In this document: piece by piece, positions 1 through 5,407 of the stretch
How the letters are laid out: each line of letters opens with the position of its first letter
Position numbering within the stretch: the stretch's first letter is position 1
NCBI GenBank assembly: GCA_016195505.1
Contig: JACPZN010000073.1
Span: 1-7,890, forward strand
From: Nitrospirota bacterium
Lineage (GTDB): Bacteria > Nitrospirota > Nitrospiria > Nitrospirales > Nitrospiraceae
Length of the DNA stretch: 7,890 bases
Direction of reading: 5' to 3'
Made by a program: the position numbers and the translations under genes
The notes under the pieces: generated by a model
Told to the model about the DNA's origin: nothing
Database searches by the model: none
What the model saw: only the letters and a program-made list of their open reading frames with translations

Positions 1-1208
1 GAGCCTTCCGATCAGTCGGGGGGCAGCCACGTTTTATCCAACGCGCCAAAGGGTCGCGGCTCTATGACGTCGACCGAAATGCGTACATTGATTACGTGCT
101 CTCCTGGGGACCGATGATCTTGGGGCATGCCGCGCCTTCAGTAGTCAGCGCCATCAAGAAAGCCGCGGGCCAAGGCACCAGCTTCGGCGCCCCAACGGAA
201 TTGGAAGTCAGGCTGGCAAAAGAAATTCGCGCTGCGTTTCCCTCGATGGAGAAGATCCGGCTTGTCAGTTCCGGCACCGAAGCGGTGATGAGTGCGATTC
301 GAGTGGCGCGAGGATTTACAAAGCGCGACGGCGTCTTGAAATTCGAGGGATGCTACCACGGCCACAGCGATTATTTGCTGGCAAAGGCCGGGTCAGGCCT
401 GGCCACGTTGGGAATACCCGATTCGCCTGGCGTGCCGATGGATTTCGCGAAACATACCCTGACAGCTCCTTACAACGACATTCGCACGCTCCAACAACTC
501 GTCAAAGAGCACCGCGATAAGCTTGCCTGCGTCATTCTCGAACCGATCGCGGGAAACATGGGCGTTGTTCCTCCCGATCCCGGATTTTTGTCGGCGCTCC
601 GGCAGCTGACAGCCGAAAATGACATCTTGTTGATCTTCGACGAAGTGATCTCGGGATTTCGCGTGAGCTATGGTGGAGCCCAAGCGCTCTACGGCATCAA
701 ACCGGATCTCACAGTGCTGGGGAAAATCATCGGGGGAGGATTGCCCGTCGGCGCATACGGAGGACGGAAAGAGATTATGGATCTCATCGCGCCAGTGGGA
801 CCGGTCTATCAAGCCGGCACCTTGTCCGGTAATCCGCTGGCGGTCACAGCGGGACTAGCGACGCTCAAGCAGTTGAGGACGCGAGGAATCTACAAGAAAC
901 TTGAGGAGCGTTCAGCGGCCTTGGCCAAAGGCATCGGCGAGGCCGCGAAGAAGACAGGCATCCCGTTGACGCAAACCCGAGTCGGTTCGATGCTGACATC
1001 GTTCTTCACGCCGGGCCCAGTCGTGGATTGGAATACGGCGAAGCAATCCGACACGAAGCGGTACGGTCAGTTCTTCCACCAGATGCTGGAACAGGGCATC
1101 TACCTCGCCCCATCCCAGTTCGAAGCGGCATTTCTCTCCACCGCCCACAGCGCGCAAGATATCGAAAAGACAATTCGCGCCGCACATACTGCCTTTAAGA
1201 GCTTATAG
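1..1208 (+). CDS. hemL: Glutamate-1-semialdehyde 2,1-aminomutase, 5' end cut by window
   Basis: This PLP enzyme converts glutamate-1-semialdehyde to 5-aminolevulinate, the last step of the C5 route to heme and other tetrapyrroles, in the cytoplasm. The open frame runs in from the window edge: codons from position 3 read AFRSVGGQPRF, then YDVDRNAYIDYVLSWGPM, typical of the family's N-terminus. The GTG at 96 is therefore internal, and roughly 25-30 residues are missing upstream. Visible family signatures are the SSGTEAVMSAIR cofactor-phosphate loop, GCYHGHSD, the FDEVISGFR segment with the PLP-contacting Asp, and the Schiff-base lysine in LGKIIGGGLPVGAYGG (Lys codon 723-725). GTLSGNPLA follows, and the C-terminus is intact. 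The TAG stop is at 1206-1208. No partner gene follows on the same strand; a structured spacer and an inverted-repeat element come next. The call is secure. Confidence 0.97.
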   Translation, partial: AFRSVGGQPRFIQRAKGSRLYDVDRNAYIDYVLSWGPMILGHAAPSVVSAIKKAAGQGTSFGAPTELEVRLAKEIRAAFPSMEKIRLVSSGTEAVMSAIRVARGFTKRDGVLKFEGCYHGHSDYLLAKAGSGLATLGIPDSPGVPMDFAKHTLTAPYNDIRTLQQLVKEHRDKLACVILEPIAGNMGVVPPDPGFLSALRQLTAENDILLIFDEVISGFRVSYGGAQALYGIKPDLTVLGKIIGGGLPVGAYGGRKEIMDLIAPVGPVYQAGTLSGNPLAVTAGLATLKQLRTRGIYKKLEERSAALAKGIGEAAKKTGIPLTQTRVGSMLTSFFTPGPVVDWNTAKQSDTKRYGQFFHQMLEQGIYLAPSQFEAAFLSTAHSAQDIEKTIRAAHTAFKSL

Positions 1209-1258
1209 CGAATAGCTGAGGCGTATGGCCAGAGGCTCTTTAGGGGGCATCGGCTTGT

Positions 1259-1299
1259 CGAGAAAGATACGTCTCGTATCGGGAGGGATACACTTCTCG
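1259..1299. repeat. Nested hairpin downstream of hemL
   Basis: CGAGAA (1259-1264) pairs with TTCTCG (1294-1299). Inside lies a perfect 6-bp stem GATACG-TCT-CGTATC (1266-1280). It sits 50 nt after the hemL stop and could help terminate or stabilise that transcript, but no T-run follows. Similar words (TATCTCG, GTCTCG) recur in the inverted repeat at 1695-1760, so it may belong to a local repeat family. The function is inferred. Confidence 0.4.
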
Positions 1300-1304
1300 T
1301 TGAG

Positions 1305-1433
1305 GTAGAAGCTGTTCAAAACAGTCGTCTAGCAAGGCCGCAGCGGAGCGCAGAGCTGAGGCGTACCCGGAGTACGTTGAAGCCGTGCGCGATGCGAGAA
1401 CGCAGCTGGCGGCCGTTTTCAACAGCTTCCTAC
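1305..1433. repeat. ~130-bp intergenic inverted-repeat element
   Basis: The outer arms are near-perfect complements. GTAGAAGCTGTTCAAAAC on the left matches the reverse of GTTTTCAACAGCTTCCTAC on the right, with one mismatch and one indel. The centre has a second palindrome, CGTAC-CCGGA-GTACG (1362-1376), and the flanking arms share GGCCGC/GCAGC words, so the whole unit can fold into a long cruciform or hairpin. From memory, similar GTTCAAAA...GGCCGC...TTTTTCAACA elements are dispersed through Nitrospira genomes. It lies between convergent hemL and the small minus-strand gene and overlaps the latter's stop codon (1430-1432), so it could serve both as a two-way terminator. It could instead be a non-autonomous mobile repeat. 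Confidence 0.75.
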
Positions 1434-1660
1434 TCGTCGTCCTCATCCTCCGCGTCTAGCACCTCCTGCCGCTTCTGCTCTTCCATCGCATTATGAAGCA
1501 GCATGCGGATAAACATCGAATAGAGCGAGCCTTTTTCCAGTGTGCCGCCCGGAGGAATAGCGATCTTTCCTTCCTTAATCATGCGATCCATCCAGACCTT
1601 CTGATCCGGGGCGATTAAGATCGGAATCTCGATCAGCCCCACGCGTCCCATCATATCCAT
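1430..1660 (-). CDS. Small conserved-type hypothetical protein with acidic tail
   Basis: A 76-residue protein of unknown function. The start is well supported: GGAGG lies 8 nt upstream of the ATG on the minus strand. The N-terminal half (GLIEIPILIAPDQ, then KVWMDRMIKEGKIAIPPGG) looks like a compact alpha/beta fold. The C-terminal half is a helix rich in Met, Glu, Lys and Gln that ends in an acidic run (EDEDDE). No signal peptide, membrane segment or catalytic motif is visible. It is convergent with hemL and divergent from the nuclease gene, so it is probably a single-gene transcript from the candidate promoter at 1781-1810. Its stop lies inside the edge of the inverted-repeat element. That it is real rests on the ribosome binding site and normal amino-acid composition; I do not recognise the family. 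Confidence 0.75.
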   Translation of the reverse strand: MDMMGRVGLIEIPILIAPDQKVWMDRMIKEGKIAIPPGGTLEKGSLYSMFIRMLLHNAMEEQKRQEVLDAEDEDDE

Positions 1661-1694
1661 GGTGTAAGCCTCCGTTATTTGCCGCTCGTCTCTC

Positions 1695-1760
1695 GTGAAG
1701 CGTATCTCGTTGATGAAAAGCCCGAATGGTTGTTTTTGCGAGATACAAACGACGCTTCAC
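1695..1760. repeat. Bulged inverted repeat in the divergent spacer
   Basis: The outer stem GTGAAGCG (1695-1702)/CGCTTCAC (1753-1760) and inner stem TATCTCG (1703-1709)/CGAGATA (1739-1745) are both perfect. A 7-nt insertion, CAAACGA (1746-1752), separates the two blocks on one side only, and the loop is 29 nt. On the minus strand this would form a structured leader of the small protein's mRNA, ending about 35 nt before its start codon. It may be a regulatory hairpin or a decayed repeat element. Confidence 0.6.
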
Positions 1761-1780
1761 AAGCGACGTAATTCGAGAGC

Positions 1781-1810
1781 ATTCCAGCACGCCGTTTTGA
1801 TCGTTGTCAA
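1781..1810 (-). promoter_or_regulatory. Candidate sigma70 promoter for the small minus-strand gene
   Basis: On the minus strand a perfect TTGACA (complement of 1805-1810) is followed after 18 nt by TGGAAT (complement of 1781-1786), a 4/6 match to TATAAT. It would give a ~115-nt leader containing the bulged inverted repeat. The -35 is strong, the -10 weak; this is prediction only. Confidence 0.35.
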
Positions 1811-1851
1811 TCGAGTGGCTCCTGGCACGACCTGTGCGTTAGCAGGGAGGC

Positions 1852-2445
1852 ATGCGTGCTCAACCAATAACCATCATTGCCAGCGTGATCCTGTCTATAA
1901 TCGGCGTGACTCCCTGGGAACTATCGGCCCATGCCGAGCGTCTGTCGAGATCCAATCTCGACTCGACCCTTCAACCTCGCTGCGATCTCTGCTGGAATCC
2001 CTCGTCGAGCGAACACAATTCGAATCGTCTGCCAACATTCAAACCCCATCGCCAACCCCGGCCGCCAGACAGCCGGCCGCACCGGTTTCCCAAAGGACGG
2101 TACAAACTGGTTCCCAGCCAGAAACAAGTCCGCCTCTCCGCGCTGCGGGCTCTCTCGAGAAGAAACACCAGACTCCTGGGCACGCAGCAGATCGTTGCGA
2201 TCGACGGCGATACGCTTCGCATTGGGCCTGATCGCATTAGACTCCGAGGCATCGATGCACCGGAATTGACTGAGCCAGGCGGGCAAGCCGCACGGCAACG
2301 GCTCGAGCAACTGCTGCAAGAAGGCCCGATCCGAATTGTTCCGCATGGACAGGATGTCTACGGACGAACGGTGGCCGACGTGTTCGTGGACGGGCGCAAT
2401 GTGGCGGACGTTCTCAAAAGCGAAGGATTTGCAAAAGCAGGATAG
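1852..2445 (+). CDS. Secreted thermonuclease-like (SNase family) protein
   Basis: Predicted exported phosphodiesterase of the staphylococcal nuclease family, cutting DNA or RNA with calcium if active. Residues 1-28 form a signal peptide: basic start, hydrophobic stretch ITIIASVILSIIGV, and an AHA cleavage site. The SNase domain spans about residues 112-197. It keeps the calcium ligands DGD (Asp118, Asp120) and Asp135 and the catalytic set Arg130, Glu138 (RLRGIDAPE) and Arg172 (YGR), matching Asp19/21/40, Arg35, Glu43 and Arg87 of the archetype. It stops only 25 residues after Arg172, so the usual C-terminal helix is short or missing. Residues ~35-110 are odd: rich in Arg, His, Pro, Trp and Cys, while the -1 frame there reads as an ordinary Ser/Pro/Ala/Gln linker. 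A pair of compensating frameshifts is possible. The AGGGAGG before the ATG is only 1 nt away (the inner AGG gives 5 nt), so the start is plausible but not ideal. Confidence 0.85.
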   Translation: MRAQPITIIASVILSIIGVTPWELSAHAERLSRSNLDSTLQPRCDLCWNPSSSEHNSNRLPTFKPHRQPRPPDSRPHRFPKGRYKLVPSQKQVRLSALRALSRRNTRLLGTQQIVAIDGDTLRIGPDRIRLRGIDAPELTEPGGQAARQRLEQLLQEGPIRIVPHGQDVYGRTVADVFVDGRNVADVLKSEGFAKAG

Positions 2446-2558
2446 CGGTGTTGCGCCCCCTCTATCGTATTTTCAGAACATCCCTTGCTTCTGTCCGTGA
2501 AAATCATGCATCGTGAGACGAGTCGTGTCACGTTGAGTACCTCGATAAGGAGGAGATT

Positions 2559-3326
2559 ATGGAGACTACCACGGCAATTTTCGGCGCGTTCAATCAAGGG
2601 ACCTTGCCCACCATCGCCTGCTTCAATAAGGCGTCCACCCCTCTTGGGGTCGATTTCGACGCCCTGATCGCAGCCATGCAAGTATTCGTGGATAAGCACG
2701 TGGTGCCTGTCTGGGGGACGCCAGCTAAGCTGATCAAGTCCAAAGGATTCGTGAAGGGCGCTTGGGCCATGGTCTTCCTCGATAACGCCGATCAGCCAGG
2801 TGCCCTTGCATATCATGACCTCACGCCCGATGGACTCCCCCAGTCCAAGGTGTTCGTGAAGACAACCATCAAGAACCATGACTTGGTGAGCGTGTCAGCG
2901 TCTCACGAACTTGTAGAAATGTTGGTGGACCCGGCCATCAATCTTATGACCACGGGCCCCGACCCGAAGGTCATCTACGCGTACGAGAGTGCGGACCCGG
3001 TAGAAGCACTCAGCTTCCCTGTTAATGGAATTCCGATGACCGACTTCGTCTACCCTTCCTACTTCGAGGCTTTCCACAAGCTGGGGTCGGTGCAGTTCGA
3101 CTACCTGAAGAAGGTCAAGAAACCGTTTCAGATTCTTTCAGGTGGCTATCAGATCATCTTCAAGAACGGCAAATGGAGCCAGGTCTTCGGCTCAGCTTCC
3201 AAAAAGAAGCACTTTGCCCGCGAAGACCGCCGCGGTCATAGGAGCGAGCAGCGTCCGCACGCGGGGAAAGGCAAGCTCAAGCGCGCCGATGTAAAGGCCA
3301 TTGAAAGGGCGGAGCGCAGGGGGTGA
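2559..3326 (+). CDS. Unassigned protein with HExxE zincin-like motif
   Basis: A 255-residue protein with a strong start: AAGGAGG lies 7 nt before the ATG. No signal peptide is evident. The most telling segment is SASHELVEMLVDP (His116, Glu117, Glu120, Asp124), followed by YAYESADPVE (Glu143, Asp146). An HExxExxxDP block followed by an ExxD(P) block recurs, from memory, in uncharacterised bacterial proteins and resembles the HEIAE-type site of phosphate-induced/EXORDIUM-like proteins. This suggests a metal-binding, possibly zincin-like, fold. Protease activity is not shown, since the usual second His of HExxH is Glu here. The last ~45 residues are a Lys/Arg/His-rich, probably disordered tail that could bind nucleic acid or another polyanion. 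It stands alone, with ~110 bp to the upstream nuclease gene and a long non-coding stretch after it. Function unknown. Confidence 0.88.
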   Translation: METTTAIFGAFNQGTLPTIACFNKASTPLGVDFDALIAAMQVFVDKHVVPVWGTPAKLIKSKGFVKGAWAMVFLDNADQPGALAYHDLTPDGLPQSKVFVKTTIKNHDLVSVSASHELVEMLVDPAINLMTTGPDPKVIYAYESADPVEALSFPVNGIPMTDFVYPSYFEAFHKLGSVQFDYLKKVKKPFQILSGGYQIIFKNGKWSQVFGSASKKKHFAREDRRGHRSEQRPHAGKGKLKRADVKAIERAERRG

Positions 3327-3405
3327 AATTCTATGTGAATTGGTGGGATCTGACGAAGAGAAAACGGAATCATTCTACATTTTGGCGAGTGACTCCTCGG
3401 TTGTT

Positions 3406-3471
3406 CGAGCCAAAAACTAGAATTTCCCCTTAAATCGCTCGAGCCAGAAAACTGGAAAGTCCCCTTGAATC
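3406..3471. repeat. Two imperfect tandem copies of a ~31-bp motif
   Basis: Copy 1 (3406-3436) and copy 2 (3440-3471) both begin CGAGCCA and share the pattern AAAACT-RGAA-TCCCCTT-AATC. Their complements contain GGGGAAATTCTAGTTTT and GGGGACTTTCCAGTTTTCT. A third copy in inverse orientation lies at 5353-5370. They abut the recombinase remnant and may be ends of a lost transposon or recombinase binding sites. The rest of 3327-3405 holds nothing I recognise. Confidence 0.6.
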
Positions 3472-3639
3472 CCTCACACCTTTAGACATTCGTTTGCTAC
3501 CCATTTTCTGGAGGACCGGTACGATATTCGGACAATCCAGGAGCTACTTGGACATAAGGACGTCAGTACGACGATGATCTATACTCATGTCCTGAATCGA
3601 GGGGACATGGAGTGGACAGCCCCGCGGATCACCTTCTGA
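3469..3639 (+). pseudogene. C-terminal remnant of an integron-type tyrosine recombinase
   Basis: An open frame bounded upstream by an in-frame TGA (3466-3468) and ending at TGA 3637-3639. It reads PHTFRHSFATHFLED, then YDIRTIQELLGHKDVSTTM, then IYTHVLNRG. These are the last catalytic boxes of the family: HxxR (His codon 3475, Arg codon 3484), the LGH histidine (3553) and the nucleophilic tyrosine (3580). The TTMIYTHVLNRG ending is characteristic of integron integrases and close XerC/D relatives. Everything before box II is gone (an intact IntI is about 320 residues) and no start codon or ribosome site is present, so it cannot make an active enzyme. It reads in the same direction as the cassettes that follow, whereas classic intI diverges from its array. 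The integron-specific insertion that would settle IntI versus XerC lies in the lost part. Confidence 0.85.
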
Positions 3640-3652
3640 CTCCAAGTGATTG

Positions 3653-3711
3653 GCCGGGATATACTGCAGGCTGATAGCCGGGTAGACTGCAGAGTTCGCA
3701 GTCTATCCCGG
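3653..3711. repeat. Hairpin with a preceding direct repeat after the recombinase stub
   Basis: CCGGGTAGACTGC (3678-3690) pairs with GCAGTCTATCCCGG (3698-3711), one bulged A, 7-nt loop. GCCGGGATATACTGCAG (3653-3669) is a degenerate direct copy of the left arm (3677-3692), giving three related arms. It starts 14 bp after the recombinase stop. It may be that gene's terminator (no T-run) or part of an attI-type region; function unproven. Confidence 0.6.
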
Positions 3712-3772
3712 TAGGCGAACCAGGCTGAAATCTTGAATAAGTGTTGGATGTGTAAGTAGACTAGTCTTCCCG

Positions 3773-3800
3773 TTGAGTGCTGAGACCACCGTGCTATGCT
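3773..3800 (+). promoter_or_regulatory. Candidate cassette promoter (Pc-like)
   Basis: TTGAGT (3773-3778) and TATGCT (3795-3800) with a 16-nt spacer, each 4/6 to the sigma70 consensus. It lies ~40 nt upstream of the first cassette's GTG and downstream of the recombinase stub, where an array promoter would be needed. TTGAAT-18-TAGACT just upstream is a weaker alternative. Prediction only. Confidence 0.3.
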
Positions 3801-3804
3801 GGAC

Positions 3805-3835
3805 GGGTAACCTGCAACAGACTTATTAGTTACGC
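3805..3835 (+). other. Candidate attI or first cassette boundary
   Basis: GGGTAAC (3805-3811) and GTTACGC (3829-3835) form an inverted pair of 7-bp core-like sites (6/7 complementary). GTTACGC departs from the GTTRRRY consensus at one base. Recombination at G/TT would make cassette 1 begin at 3830, 11 bp before its start codon, the usual tight cassette layout. Supported only by position and partial consensus. Confidence 0.35.
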
Positions 3836-3840
3836 ATTTC

Positions 3841-4617
3841 GTGGACTCCAAACCTTCCAAGGAGTACGCAATTCTGGTTTCGGCACTCGATGTCTGTGTA
3901 GGTGAGTGCATTGGCGTCTCCCAATCTTGTGCAGGCATCAAATCGCCAACAGCCGCTCACTTCTACGCGTCGCTACTTTTCACGTCCCTATGCACCCGAG
4001 CCATTTCGCTTGTGTCCTTGGTGCCGCACAGCCCGTGGTCGCAGAAGAGATTGGAGAATTGGGACTTTGCGTCGGCTGCAGGACTCGTGCGGTCAATCTT
4101 GGAACTCAGGCTTACCTTTTACTACCTATGCATTGAGAAGGTTGAACGCGTTGAATGGGAGTGCCGCTGGAACACTCTCAACATGCATGATTGCCACAGT
4201 CGCCAGTACTTGTTCCAAGAAATGGGTAATTCGGCCGAACATATTGAGGGTTTTCGCAAGGACCAGGAGGAGCTTCGAGCCCGACTAGAAGAAAATCAGT
4301 ACTTCAATGCCTTGCCTCCCGGAAGGCGAAAGCAGATTCTGAATGGGCAGGTGTCTCTCTTAGCACCTCTCGAAGCAGTTGCACAAAAGGCAGGTGTGGA
4401 CACCAAAGAATTTCGAATTCTCTACAAACTCTTTTCGAGCCAAATCCATGGGTTCCCACTTTCGTACTACAGGATGCCAGAACAAAACCGCGGGAGGGGT
4501 GTGCACAGCGAATCGGAGGAAGGCTATACCAGCCTGTGCATTTCCTCCGCGACGAAATGGCTCGGCGGAGCAAGGCTTGAAATGGAGCAACTGTTCCGTG
4601 ATGTTCGAAATGCCTAA
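3841..4617 (+). CDS. Cassette 1 protein, DUF5677-like, function unknown
   Basis: A 258-residue, mostly helical protein with no signal peptide. The GTG start is the only start available after the in-frame stop at 3808-3810; no clear ribosome binding site is visible, as is common in integron cassettes. The segment FASAAGLVRSILELRLTFYYL (about 76-96) and the later YKLFSSQIHG (about 195-204) resemble, from memory, the RSxxE...YxxxSxxxHG pattern of the DUF5677 group, which is often found on mobile DNA and has been likened to HEPN proteins. That relation is inference, and a canonical Rx4-6H RNase motif is not evident at the His203 site. A charged helix (FRKDQEELRARLEENQ, ~138-153) lies between. The TAA stop falls inside the attC R'' box, a hallmark of cassette genes. 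Expression would depend on the candidate promoter at 3773-3800. Confidence 0.85.
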   Translation: MDSKPSKEYAILVSALDVCVGECIGVSQSCAGIKSPTAAHFYASLLFTSLCTRAISLVSLVPHSPWSQKRLENWDFASAAGLVRSILELRLTFYYLCIEKVERVEWECRWNTLNMHDCHSRQYLFQEMGNSAEHIEGFRKDQEELRARLEENQYFNALPPGRRKQILNGQVSLLAPLEAVAQKAGVDTKEFRILYKLFSSQIHGFPLSYYRMPEQNRGRGVHSESEEGYTSLCISSATKWLGGARLEMEQLFRDVRNA

Positions 4618-4699
4618 CAATTCGCTCGAGCGCACGCGTGAAAGATAAAGTGCCAAGCCCACGTCGCCGCAACCGCGGCGCTCAGCTCAACCGTTAGAC
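4612..4699 (+). other. attC recombination site of cassette 1
   Basis: An 88-bp site. R'' is GCCTAAC (4612-4618) and R' is GTTAGAC (4693-4699), matching RYYYAAC/GTTRRRY. L'' is GCTCGAGC (4624-4631) and L' is GCTCAGC (4680-4686): complementary except for one extra C, the extrahelical base that directs strand choice. Spacers are 5 and 6 nt. A further perfect hairpin CGCCGC-AACC-GCGGCG (4665-4680) lies in the variable centre. Crossover is expected between 4693 and 4694. Confidence 0.93.
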
Positions 4700-4728
4700 G
4701 ACCCGAAAGAGTAAGGCGCAAACACCCT

Positions 4729-5277
4729 ATGACATTTTCACCCATCGTCGAAGGGACTTTTCCGATTCGAGCTTCCGCGGCTGACTTTCTCGCCGGCCTC
4801 CACCGACGCGTGACAGCTGGCCTTCTTACGGGGCAGCCGCACGCCCGCTCCAACTATGTTGTCACCGACGCCAGGCCCAACCACCTGCGTGTCGAGGCGC
4901 GCGACTGGTGGACCGCGGCCAATGTCGGTCTCAACGAACTCGACGTTCAGGTCTCCGAGCCAGGCGTCGCGCACTTCCACGTCCGCTACTGGCGGTGGGC
5001 CGGCTATGCCCTCAGCCTCGGTGCTGCGCTGGGGGTGATCGGCTTGGCTCCCCTGCTCTTGACCGATGCCCGTTCCTATATCGCCAGCCACAGGACATCG
5101 ATGATCCCCGGCTTGTCAATCGATCAAAACCTGCAGTTTGCCTGGGTGATGGTGCTCTTCTGGGGCTTTATCTGGCCCTGGCTCCTTATCGTCCTTCATC
5201 AACGCCCCGTGAGACGCCTGGTCGAGTGCCTCATCAGGGAGGTCGATGCCGCAACGGTCTCCGTGGGAGCTAGGTAA
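4729..5277 (+). CDS. Cassette 2 protein, two-helix membrane protein, function unknown
   Basis: A 182-residue protein I do not recognise. Residues 1-88 are soluble, with possible beta structure (NHLRVEARDWW, LDVQVSEPGVAHFHVRYW). Two hydrophobic segments follow: YALSLGAALGVIGLAPLLL (~93-111) and FAWVMVLFWGFIWPWLLIVL (~137-156). They are separated by a ~25-residue loop, and a short basic and acidic C-tail follows. The likely topology is an inner-membrane hairpin with both ends on the same, probably cytoplasmic, side. The ATG lies 35 bp after the attC crossover and the stop 6 bp before the next attC R'' box, so the gene fills its cassette. A weak purine stretch (AAAGAGTAAGG) ends about 15 nt upstream, too far for a good ribosome site. 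Base composition is more GC-rich than cassette 1 and the codon pattern is coherent. Confidence 0.8.
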   Translation: MTFSPIVEGTFPIRASAADFLAGLHRRVTAGLLTGQPHARSNYVVTDARPNHLRVEARDWWTAANVGLNELDVQVSEPGVAHFHVRYWRWAGYALSLGAALGVIGLAPLLLTDARSYIASHRTSMIPGLSIDQNLQFAWVMVLFWGFIWPWLLIVLHQRPVRRLVECLIREVDAATVSVGAR

Positions 5278-5283
5278 CGGGCT

Positions 5284-5343
5284 GCCTAACTCATCGCTGC
5301 AGCCGATCCCGCTTCGCGGCGCGGCTGAGCTCAGACGTTAAGC
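5284..5343 (+). other. attC recombination site of cassette 2
   Basis: A 60-bp site of classic '59-base element' size. R'' is GCCTAAC (5284-5290) and R' is GTTAAGC (5337-5343). L'' is GCTGCAGCCG (5296-5305) and L' is CGGCTGAGC (5322-5330): complementary except for one extrahelical G. Spacers are TCATC (5 nt) and TCAGAC (6 nt), the same geometry as the first site. The top is closed by CCGC-TTCG-CGG. Crossover is expected between 5337 and 5338. Confidence 0.95.
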
Positions 5344-5352
5344 AAAGAAATA

Positions 5353-5370
5353 GGGACATTCTAGTTTTCT
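5353..5370. repeat. Third, inverted copy of the left-flank motif
   Basis: GGGACATTCTAGTTTTCT matches the complement of copy 2 at 3446-3464 in 16 of 18 positions and the complement of copy 1 in 15 of 16 over its shared part. It lies 10 bp beyond the last attC and ~38 bp before the amidohydrolase start. With the left copies it brackets the integron segment as an inverted pair. Confidence 0.6.
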
Positions 5371-5407
5371 TTGCGCCTCAGCAAGAAACCTTTCGCAGGA
5401 ATCAAGA

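Larger units (their letters stand above)
3830..5337 (+). mobile_element. Two-cassette integron array
   Basis: Two consecutive units each consist of one plus-strand gene and a 3' attC site. Cassette 1 runs from about 3830 to 4693 and cassette 2 from 4694 to 5337, using the G/TT crossover. The right boundary of each is firm because the attC sites are complete; the left boundary of cassette 1 is inferred. The genes differ in base composition (cassette 1 clearly more AT-rich), as expected for independently captured cassettes. An integron-type recombinase stub lies immediately upstream. No attC was found after the third plus-strand gene (5408-6244), so the array appears to end at 5337. Confidence 0.85.

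Noticed and set aside
1695..2231. Plus-strand open frame of 178 codons overlapping the nuclease gene
   Set aside because: Its first half covers the inverted repeat and spacer and has no ribosome site. Only its 1940-2170 section looks protein-like, and this is reported as a possible frameshift rather than a gene.
2358..2879. Minus-strand open frame of 173 codons
   Set aside because: Antisense to the nuclease end and the HExxE gene, spans their intergenic gap, has no ribosome site and an unnatural composition.
4304..4672. Minus-strand open frame of 122 codons
   Set aside because: Antisense to the cassette 1 gene and runs through attC; no supporting start or motif.
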